Below the pieces are notes generated by a model that saw only the letters and a list, made by a program, of their open reading frames with translations, had not been told where the DNA came from and did not search any database. A program made the position numbers and the translations under genes. 11,605 bases of DNA from Gammaproteobacteria bacterium UBA7310 (GTDB taxonomy: Bacteria; Pseudomonadota; Gammaproteobacteria; Pseudomonadales; Ketobacteraceae), in NCBI GenBank assembly GCA_002471665.1, contig DKQK01000046.1, positions 1-11,605 on the forward strand. Direction: 5' to 3'. Below are positions 1 through 5,967 of the stretch, one piece after another. Each line of letters opens with the position of its first letter. Position 1 is the first letter of the stretch.

Positions 1-393
1 GCCAAGGAAGTCGATGAAGAAGAGTTTTTCTATTCTCGGGAAACCGGCGGCACCATCGTCTCCAGCGCGTTGAAGATGATGCGCGACATCATGCAGGATC
101 GCTACCCCGCTGATGAGTGGAATATTTATGGCGCTCAGGCCTCCGATGGTGACAACTGGAACGATGATTCCCCCACCTGCCGTGAAATCCTCATCAAGGA
201 TATTTTGCCGCAGGTACAATACTACTCATACATTGAGATTAACCCGCGTCGACATCAGGCTTTATGGCGGGAGTACGAAACCATTGAAGCCACCATTGAA
301 CACTTTGCCATGCAGCAAATCAGTGACCCCGGTGACATCTATCCGGTGTTTCGTGAGCTGTTTCAACGCAAGGAAACCAAAAGGGCCAGTTAG
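1..393 (+). CDS. DUF444 / YeaH-YhbH family protein, C-terminal part (5' end outside window)
   Basis: The reading frame is open from the first base, so only the last 130 residues are present; E. coli YeaH is about 427 residues. YeaH-family proteins have a von Willebrand A-like fold and belong to a stress- and starvation-linked group with the PrkA-type kinase YeaG and the SpoVR-like protein YcgB. Visible here are a GGTIVSSAL segment and an ASDGDNWNDD segment, which look like the later MIDAS-type metal-site loops of this family, and a conserved YYSYIEINPR stretch. The gene ends in tandem stops (TAG TAA). The spoVR-like gene begins about 16 bp later on the same strand, so the two are probably co-transcribed. 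A prkA/yeaG gene would be expected just upstream of the window, but this cannot be seen. Confidence 0.9.
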   Translation, partial: AKEVDEEEFFYSRETGGTIVSSALKMMRDIMQDRYPADEWNIYGAQASDGDNWNDDSPTCREILIKDILPQVQYYSYIEINPRRHQALWREYETIEATIEHFAMQQISDPGDIYPVFRELFQRKETKRAS

Positions 394-409
394 TAAACTG
401 TGATTGCCT

Positions 410-1975
410 ATGACTGAACGCACTCCAATCTCAACCGGGTCAGACTGGACTTTCGAATTGATTCAGGACTACGACCGTGAAATCGGCCGCGTTGCCAAAG
501 ACTTTGGCCTGGACACCTACCCCAACCAGATCGAGATAATCTCCGCCGAACAAATGCTCGATGCCTATTCTTCCGTGGGCATGCCCGTGGGCTACAACCA
601 CTGGTCCTACGGCAAGCATTTTGTCAGCAACGAGCAACACTACCGGCGCGGCCAGATGGGATTGGCCTATGAGATCGTCATCAACTCCAATCCCTGTATT
701 GCCTATCTCATGGAAGAAAACACCATGATGATGCAGGCCCTGGTGATTGCACACGCCTGCTACGGCCATAATTCCTTTTTCAAAGGCAACTATCTGTTCC
801 GCACCTGGACTGATGCCTCATCCATTATCGACTATCTGGTATTTGCCAAGAATTACATCATGCGCTGCGAAGAACGTTACGGTGTGAATGAAGTGGAGGC
901 GATACTGGATTCCTGCCATGCCCTGATGAACTATGGTGTGGATCGCTACAAACGCCCTTACCCAATTTCCGCGGAACAGGAAAAACAGCGTCAGCGCGAG
1001 CGTGAAGAATACCTCCAGAAGCAAGTCAATGAATTGTGGAAAACCATTCCGCTGATGGGCGACAAGGAAGACAGCCACGACATCAAACGCTTCCCGGAAG
1101 AACCACAGGAAAACCTGCTCTATTTTATTGAGAAAAATGCTCCCTTGCTGGAATCCTGGCAACGGGAAGTCGTGCGCATCGTGCGCAAGATTGCCCAGTA
1201 CTTTTATCCACAGCGTCAAACCCAGGTCATGAACGAAGGTTGGGCCACCTTCTGGCACTACACACTGCTCAACAAGCTCTACGAAGAAGGCAAGGTCACC
1301 GATGGCTTCATGCTGGAATTCCTGCAATCCCATACTTCTGTGGTCTACCAACCGCCTTTCGACAGCAAGTTCTACAGTGGTATCAACCCCTATGCACTGG
1401 GCTTCAACATGATGCAGGATATTCGCCGTATCTGTGAAAACCCCACCCCGGAAGACAAAAAGTGGTTCCCGGAAATCGCCGGCAGCAATTGGCAGGAAAC
1501 CCTGACCTTTGCCATGCAGAACTTCAAAGACGAAAGCTTTGTGCAGCAGTTTCTGTCACCCAAAATCATTCGGGAATTTAAATTCTTTGCCCTCAACGAT
1601 GACGACAAGGAAAAGGATCTCCACATCACGGCAATTCATGATGATCCAGGGTATCGCGATGTGCGGGAAGCGCTCTCCAAGCAATACAATTTGTCGATGA
1701 ACGAACCCAACATTCAGGTTTACAACGTGAACGTTCGAGGTGACCGTTCCATTACACTACGCCACGTACGCCATAATCGACGACCATTGGAGCAGGAGTC
1801 TGCCGAAGAGGTGCTGAAACATCTGCACCGACTGTGGAAATTCGATGTCGTGCTGGAGTCCGTACAGGACAACACCGTTATGGATACCATTAAATGCGGT
1901 GCCAATGGCATTGAGAAAAAATCCACAGACGTGGATGAGGATGAAGAGGAACTGAGCCTGATTCAGCGTGTCTGA
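410..1975 (+). CDS. SpoVR family protein (YcgB-like)
   Basis: A full-length 521-residue SpoVR/YcgB homologue; E. coli YcgB is about 510 residues and matches along most of its length. The molecular function of the family is unknown. In Bacillus, SpoVR is tied to spore cortex formation; in Gammaproteobacteria the gene travels with yeaG-yeaH and responds to stress. Recognisable segments are SEQMLDAYSSVGMP-like, YEIVINSNPCIAYLMEEN, HACYGHNSFF (His115 and His120), YGVDRYKRP, QVMNEGWATFWHY (Glu276 and His283), WYSGINPYALGF-like and QYNLS followed by EPNIQ. The paired His and Glu residues suggest a metal site, which is my inference. I chose the ATG at 410 over an in-frame TTG at 404; neither has a good Shine-Dalgarno, which fits translational coupling to the DUF444 gene. 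The stop codon directly abuts the stop of the convergent hydrolase gene. Confidence 0.95.
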   Translation: MTERTPISTGSDWTFELIQDYDREIGRVAKDFGLDTYPNQIEIISAEQMLDAYSSVGMPVGYNHWSYGKHFVSNEQHYRRGQMGLAYEIVINSNPCIAYLMEENTMMMQALVIAHACYGHNSFFKGNYLFRTWTDASSIIDYLVFAKNYIMRCEERYGVNEVEAILDSCHALMNYGVDRYKRPYPISAEQEKQRQREREEYLQKQVNELWKTIPLMGDKEDSHDIKRFPEEPQENLLYFIEKNAPLLESWQREVVRIVRKIAQYFYPQRQTQVMNEGWATFWHYTLLNKLYEEGKVTDGFMLEFLQSHTSVVYQPPFDSKFYSGINPYALGFNMMQDIRRICENPTPEDKKWFPEIAGSNWQETLTFAMQNFKDESFVQQFLSPKIIREFKFFALNDDDKEKDLHITAIHDDPGYRDVREALSKQYNLSMNEPNIQVYNVNVRGDRSITLRHVRHNRRPLEQESAEEVLKHLHRLWKFDVVLESVQDNTVMDTIKCGANGIEKKSTDVDEDEEELSLIQRV

Positions 1976-1985
1976 TCAGGCCTCA
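1953..1985. repeat. Hairpin spanning the abutting stop codons of two convergent genes
   Basis: TGAGCCTGAT (1953-1962) pairs with ATCAGGCCTCA (1975-1985) as a ten-pair stem with one bulged base and a 12-nt loop. Inside it, CTGATCAG (1972-1979) is a palindrome holding the TGA stop of spoVR on the plus strand and the TGA stop of the hydrolase on the minus strand. Neither side has a T-run, so it is not a standard intrinsic terminator, although it may help end both transcripts. Confidence 0.4.
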
Positions 1986-2809
1986 GTACAGCGCAGCAAC
2001 CACGCCAGCATCTGTTGAGTAACCTCTTCGGCCACATAGTCATGCAGTAGATCATGACGCGCGTCATACAGTTTCATTTGTGACCCGGGATGGGATTGCG
2101 CAGCATACAGTCTTTGCGCGGCATGGGGGTCCACCAATTCATCGTCACTGCCCTGCAACACCAGAATGGGTAAGTTACGGGCGCAGAAAGCCTCCAGCTG
2201 TTGAGCGCACTCATTGTTGGCCTGCATCAATGCCAGTCCGGTGCCGAATTCCAACTTGCCATGGTAGAGCAGCGAATCCTGATCATAGGCACGTTGCTGG
2301 GCCGGTACCGACGTCATCATGTGGGCCGCCTTCAATTGTAACAGCTTGACGTGCGGCACCCAGGTACCCAGGCGCCGGGTCAACCATCGCTTCCACTGCG
2401 GAATTCTTGGGCTTACCCCCAGGGCCGCACTGTTAAACACCAAGCCCGTCAGCCGCTCTGGATAGCGCAACGCATAATGAAACGCCAGACAACCCCCCAT
2501 GCTGTGGCCCACCAGAAAGACCGGTCCAGCAAGGGATTTCACCAGGCTGTGCAGATCCTCGATTAATATGGAAAAGTCATCCACCCGCCCGCGGGGTCCA
2601 GATGAGAGTCCGTGGCCTGTGAACTCGGGAATCAGTACCCGGAAGCCGGCTTGATGTATTCGTTCCCCGGTTGAGTGATAGCGGCCACCGTGATCGCCCC
2701 AGCCATGCAAAAACAGGACAGTACCACGATCACCCGCTTCACCTGATTCAAGTGAGTAGAGATTACAGACATAACCACTCAACGATTGAAACGATATCCT
2801 TGACCACAT
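1976..2809 (-). CDS. Alpha/beta hydrolase, monoacylglycerol lipase-like (Hydrolase_4 / serine aminopeptidase S33 type)
   Basis: A 277-residue alpha/beta hydrolase of the monoacylglycerol lipase/lysophospholipase type, expected to cleave ester bonds of small lipids in the cytoplasm; the exact substrate is unknown. Visible are the oxyanion-hole segment LHGWGDHGGRY (from residue 34), the GHG turn at 65-67, the nucleophile elbow GHSMGG (Ser103), the acid region GSDDELVDP (probably Asp223) and the catalytic His in DARHDLLHD (His252). The triad is therefore complete and the length normal for the family. No signal peptide is seen. I start at the ATG at 2809, preceded by AGGAAG seven bases away; an upstream in-frame GTG at 2830 lacks this. 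The gene lies 107 bp downstream of the PhlG-like gene on the same strand, with a strong hairpin between them, so it probably has its own promoter. Confidence 0.88.
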   Translation of the reverse strand: MWSRISFQSLSGYVCNLYSLESGEAGDRGTVLFLHGWGDHGGRYHSTGERIHQAGFRVLIPEFTGHGLSSGPRGRVDDFSILIEDLHSLVKSLAGPVFLVGHSMGGCLAFHYALRYPERLTGLVFNSAALGVSPRIPQWKRWLTRRLGTWVPHVKLLQLKAAHMMTSVPAQQRAYDQDSLLYHGKLEFGTGLALMQANNECAQQLEAFCARNLPILVLQGSDDELVDPHAAQRLYAAQSHPGSQMKLYDARHDLLHDYVAEEVTQQMLAWLLRCTEA

Positions 2810-2847
2810 AACGCTTCCTGCTTTAAACACGAAAACGTCAGTCTAAT

Positions 2848-2883
2848 GGGGCGCCGGCAGCAAGCACATTGCTGCAACGCCCC
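2848..2883 (-). terminator. Two-tier GC-rich hairpin after the PhlG-like gene (candidate terminator)
   Basis: The outer stem GGGGCG (2848-2853) pairs with CGCCCC (2878-2883). The inner stem GCAGCAA (2857-2863) pairs with TTGCTGC (2869-2875) around a GCACA loop. A small internal loop separates the two stems. On the minus strand it lies 34 bp past the stop of the PhlG-like gene and before the hydrolase start. No run of T follows directly; a TTTT occurs about 12 nt further on. Intrinsic termination is plausible but not proven, and it could instead be a leader structure of the hydrolase mRNA. Confidence 0.5.
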
Positions 2884-2916
2884 GGTGCCCTCGTCGGCCC
2901 GGCCAATCACCCATGG

Positions 2917-4140
2917 TTATTCGGTACAAAGACCACAGTCACTCCAGTCTCTTTCAAACTCTCGCCGAAACAATTCCGGTAAGAAGCGTGGTAAAAACTG
3001 CATCTCCTGAATGGCATGTTCCCCCAGGCTGCGGGAAAACCCCGGCATCACCAGGTCAAAGAAACTCGGCACAGTAAAAATGGAGCGCATCACAATACCG
3101 TCTCCAGATTCATCATCCTGATACTCATGAATCATCCGCTGGGGAAAAATCCCCCTTAACGCCTTAAGATCGGTCTTGGCATAGATCCAGTGATCGTATT
3201 CCACTTGCCCGATTGCACCCTCCGCTTCTAACCAGGTTATCAGTAAATTGGACTTATAGGGGCCGATGTATTCACTCACCAATTGCACGGCGCCGACGGA
3301 ATACGCCAGTTCATCGGCCTGAGCGGGCGGTTCAAGCCACTCGAAACTCACATGGGCAGTGGGATGCCAACGCTGGTAGCGGGCAGTGGAGTTGATGTTG
3401 TCCCACCACCAGTCCAGCATATCCGCTGTGATACCGGCGATTTCCTGTTCCACAATAATGCGCTTTTTGAGCCAACCGTCAGCCTCAAACCGAACATTAC
3501 CCCGGCTTAACAGCGTGCCTTCGATGTATTCCTGCTGGAAAGCTTCAGGCAAAAAACCATTGAGGTTTGCCAGGCTGCTTTCCACAATGGCCCCGATCCC
3601 GGCACTATAGCCTGGGTAAGCAGCGTCGATCATGGCAGGTAACGCATAACTAACACGCACCACAGTCCCCCTGCCATACGGGTCCGCCACGTAGTCATAA
3701 CGCAGTAACCCCGCGCCCAGATCAGGGTAACCGGGAAAGCGTATCCGCGCCATAAAGCGGTGATCCTCATCCAGGCAGCGGGTAGGGCCGGGTGGCACAG
3801 CGAAAGCCCACTCCGCTTCCACCGCTTGCCCGGCCACCATCTGCACGGTATCCAGCACTGCCCCCACGGCATAGTCCAGGGTTTCAAAGGAGGCCGGGGG
3901 CACTTGCCAATACGCAGACTGATTCGCCTGTGGATGCCAGCGCTGGAAATAATCGTTGCTCGCCATATTGTTCCACCACCAGTCGAGCATTTCCGGCCTG
4001 ACCCCCTCCAGTACCTGCTCTATCACCACCACCTGCTGATCGCCATTGGCGGGCATGCGATATTCCCCCAAATGGGCCTGCGCCGACGCCACCAGCCCCC
4101 ACCATACCAGGATCACTAACCATGCTCTGCGATATAGCAT
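2917..4140 (-). CDS. Exported tandem-domain DAPG hydrolase (PhlG)-like protein
   Basis: A 407-residue protein with two copies of the domain seen in 2,4-diacetylphloroglucinol hydrolase PhlG, a zinc enzyme cleaving a C-C bond to an acetyl group. PhlG itself is a single cytoplasmic domain of about 290 residues. Here residues 1-22 form a signal peptide (MLYRR, hydrophobic core, SAQA cleavage site), so the product is probably periplasmic. Domain 1 (about 38-205) and domain 2 (about 228-395) align at a constant offset of 190: EMLDWWW/DMLDWWW, YFQRWHP/YQRWHP, YAVGAV/YSVGAV, FLPEAF/FLPELF. Domain 2 keeps His263, Glu290, His375 and Glu379, which match the PhlG metal-ligand pattern; domain 1 has Asn73, Gln100, Gly183 and Glu187. 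The protein ends in a CGLC tail (Cys402, Cys405). I start at the ATG at 4140, which follows GAGGGG by 8 nt; an in-frame GTG at 4170 would spoil the signal peptide. The substrate is unknown. Confidence 0.82.
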   Translation of the reverse strand: MLYRRAWLVILVWWGLVASAQAHLGEYRMPANGDQQVVVIEQVLEGVRPEMLDWWWNNMASNDYFQRWHPQANQSAYWQVPPASFETLDYAVGAVLDTVQMVAGQAVEAEWAFAVPPGPTRCLDEDHRFMARIRFPGYPDLGAGLLRYDYVADPYGRGTVVRVSYALPAMIDAAYPGYSAGIGAIVESSLANLNGFLPEAFQQEYIEGTLLSRGNVRFEADGWLKKRIIVEQEIAGITADMLDWWWDNINSTARYQRWHPTAHVSFEWLEPPAQADELAYSVGAVQLVSEYIGPYKSNLLITWLEAEGAIGQVEYDHWIYAKTDLKALRGIFPQRMIHEYQDDESGDGIVMRSIFTVPSFFDLVMPGFSRSLGEHAIQEMQFLPRFLPELFRREFERDWSDCGLCTE

Positions 4141-4215
4141 CGTGCCTACCCCTCTCATCACTTTATGCACTTGTTATGTTCGATGCGGATGATTCGTTGT
4201 TCCGTATCGGCCTTA

Positions 4216-4249
4216 TGCTTTATATTATCCATATGGATAATATAAAGCA
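4216..4249. promoter_or_regulatory. Perfect 34-bp palindrome in the divergent phlG-like/tetR region (probable TetR operator)
   Basis: The half-site TGCTTTATATTATCCAT (4216-4232) is followed directly by its exact reverse complement (4233-4249), with no spacer and no mismatch. The next outward pair (A4215/A4250) breaks the symmetry. It lies 75 bp from the PhlG-like start and 96 bp from the tetR start, and is far more AT-rich than its surroundings. It contains GATAAT and TATATT hexamers on both strands that could serve as -10 elements for divergent promoters. TetR-family proteins bind palindromes as dimers, so this is the obvious operator candidate. The length suggests two dimers bound to overlapping sites, or a cruciform. 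Confidence 0.75.
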
Positions 4250-4345
4250 ATCGCCCACTGCACCGGTTCTCAGCCCCTTGCCACCCCGCTATACTTCCCC
4301 CCGAATGCATTCAGCGCCACACCAACCAGCAGGAACCACCCGCCC

Positions 4346-4990
4346 GTGACCAACGACCGCCGTAAAAGGGGAAAACAAAGCGCCGAAGCAGCCGCCCACA
4401 CCCGGCAGGAAATCATCACCGCAGCCACCGAATGCTTCTCCAGTCAGGGTTACGAAGCCACCACACTGCGCGGGATTGCCCAGGCAACAGGGCTGACTCA
4501 CGGCTCATTGCGGCACCATTTCGGCAGTAAACTGGACATATGGAGGGCGGTGGCGGATACCGTTCTGGAGCACTACCAATCCCACATGCTTCCGATCCTG
4601 CAGGATGCCACGCAGATGGAAAATCCCCTGCAGGCCTTCAAGCAGGTGGTGCAAAGCTTCATTCGTGTGTCGTATTCCGATCCGATGCTGGCCCGCCTGT
4701 TGATGGGCGAGACCGCCACAGACAATGAACGCGCAGACTACGTCAGGGCTAACTTTCTCTCCCTGCACACCCCCATTGGCCTCCTGTTTGAACGGGCCAG
4801 AGAACAATGCCCCTGGTTAAACCAACACACCAATGACACCTTTTTCCTCGCCCTGTTAAGCCTCACGTTCTTTCCCTTGATCGTACCCGGTGTGCAGCAG
4901 TTACTCGACAAACAGCCCGGCAAAGCACCACAACAACAAGTGGAGCGCATCATGGGCATCCTGTTCGGACCTGTTCATTCCGGCCCATAG
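4346..4990 (+). CDS. TetR/AcrR family transcriptional regulator
   Basis: A 214-residue TetR-family DNA-binding protein. The N-terminal domain is textbook: TRQEIITAATECFSSQGYEATTL (residues 19-41) leads into the helix-turn-helix, about residues 41-60, with GIAQATGLTHGSLRHHFGSK. The recognition helix has SLRHHF where SLYHHF is more common. The rest is a helical ligand-binding and dimerisation domain with no recognisable ligand signature. The start is a GTG; AGGAA lies about 11 nt upstream, and no other in-frame start would keep the HTH. A possible -10 (TATACT, 4290-4295) with a poor -35 lies upstream. It diverges from the PhlG-like gene across a perfect palindrome, so it probably represses that gene and itself, by analogy with PhlH and phlG. 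The downstream crotonase gene may belong to the same regulon. Confidence 0.9.
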   Translation: MTNDRRKRGKQSAEAAAHTRQEIITAATECFSSQGYEATTLRGIAQATGLTHGSLRHHFGSKLDIWRAVADTVLEHYQSHMLPILQDATQMENPLQAFKQVVQSFIRVSYSDPMLARLLMGETATDNERADYVRANFLSLHTPIGLLFERAREQCPWLNQHTNDTFFLALLSLTFFPLIVPGVQQLLDKQPGKAPQQQVERIMGILFGPVHSGP

Positions 4991-5076
4991 ACTCTGCATT
5001 CGGGTTAAAAATCTTGGTATTCACTTTCGCTGGCGATACCGCTACCTTAGGGCACTGACCGCACCAAGGAGCCAGC

Positions 5077-5877
5077 ATGAACGATCGCGTTATCATCTCT
5101 GTCAACAACCATATCGCCACGGTGACCCTGAACCGGGCCGACAAGCACAACGGCATGGATCTGGATATGCTGCGAGGCGTCATTGCCGCACAGAAAAAAG
5201 TCCGCAAGATGAAAGGTATCCGGGCGGTGATTCTGCAGGGCGAGGGCCCCTCATTCTGCGCCGGGCTGGATTTCAAAAGCGTACTGGCCAAGCCCCTCAC
5301 GGCGTTCGCCAGCTATATGCAACTGTGGTTACCCTTTCAGAACGATTTTCAGACCTGGAGTATTGGCTGGCGGGAGGTAGGGGTTCCGGTCATTGCCCTG
5401 ATGCACGGTAACTGCTTTGGCGCCGGCCTGCAGCTGGGCCTGGGAGCCGATATCCGTATTTGCCACCCGGACGCACAGCTCTCCATGATGGAAGCCAAAT
5501 GGGGGCTGGTGCCTGACATGGGTGGTGTCGCGCTGATGCGGGAACTCATGCCACTGGACAGGGCCAAGGAGCTCACCATGACAGGCCGCATTATCGGCGC
5601 TGATGATGCCAGAATACTGGGACTGGTGACTCACGTCAGCGACGATCCAATGCACACCGCCCTGACATTAATCGAAGAGATTTCGGTGCGCTCACCCGAT
5701 GCCGTCGCCGCCGGTAAATTCCTGTTGCAGGATGCCTGGCGGGCTTTGGATCGGGCCGCCTTACGGGCTGAGCGGCTCTGGCAACGCAAAGTCATGGGCA
5801 CCAAGAACCAGCGCATTTCCGTGCAACGCAATCAGAAAAAAGAGGCCATACCCTTTACCGATCGCACCATCGATTAG
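5077..5877 (+). CDS. Crotonase / enoyl-CoA hydratase-isomerase family protein
   Basis: A 266-residue crotonase-fold protein, normal length for a single-domain member, expected to act on an acyl-CoA thioester in the cytoplasm. The first oxyanion-hole segment is GPSFCAGLDF (57-66); the second is HGNCFGAGLQLGLGADIRI (110-128), followed by MMEAKWGLVPDMGG (137-150). Compared with rat mitochondrial enoyl-CoA hydratase, the position of Glu144 is Gln119, while that of Glu164 is Glu139. The VPD Asp147 matches the Asp that dienoyl-CoA isomerases have in this place. Hydratase activity with two acids is therefore doubtful; an isomerase or another crotonase reaction is more likely, and I do not assign a symbol. 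The start is secure: AAGGAG lies 8 nt before the ATG. The gene begins 86 bp after tetR on the same strand. Confidence 0.88.
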   Translation: MNDRVIISVNNHIATVTLNRADKHNGMDLDMLRGVIAAQKKVRKMKGIRAVILQGEGPSFCAGLDFKSVLAKPLTAFASYMQLWLPFQNDFQTWSIGWREVGVPVIALMHGNCFGAGLQLGLGADIRICHPDAQLSMMEAKWGLVPDMGGVALMRELMPLDRAKELTMTGRIIGADDARILGLVTHVSDDPMHTALTLIEEISVRSPDAVAAGKFLLQDAWRALDRAALRAERLWQRKVMGTKNQRISVQRNQKKEAIPFTDRTID

Positions 5878-5906
5878 TAAGACGCCCAACGGTGCAGCGA
5901 ACGCCT

Positions 5907-5935
5907 TACCAGCTGCGCTGGTACAGGCCCGGGGC
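5907..5935. repeat. Two adjacent hairpins between convergent genes
   Basis: TACCAGC (5907-5913) pairs with GCTGGTA (5917-5923) around a TGC loop. Immediately after it is AGGCCC-G-GGGCCT, a GC-rich near-palindrome. They sit in the 90-bp space between the ends of the crotonase gene (+) and the deacetylase gene (-). Neither side has a T-run, so a role as a bidirectional transcription stop is only a suggestion. Confidence 0.35.
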
Positions 5936-5967
5936 CTACTCCATTCGCATGCACACCAGCCGGATGC

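Noticed and set aside
404..409. TTG start for the SpoVR-like gene
   Set aside because: An in-frame ATG two codons later is the more usual choice, and neither has a better ribosome binding site.
4141..4170. GTG start that lengthens the PhlG-like protein by ten residues
   Set aside because: It would place an extra polar stretch before a well-formed signal peptide, and it includes the GAGGGG ribosome binding site of the ATG at 4140.
4122..4349. 75-codon open frame across the divergent phlG-like/tetR region
   Set aside because: It overlaps both promoters and the palindrome, and the peptide has no family features; the region is better explained as regulatory.
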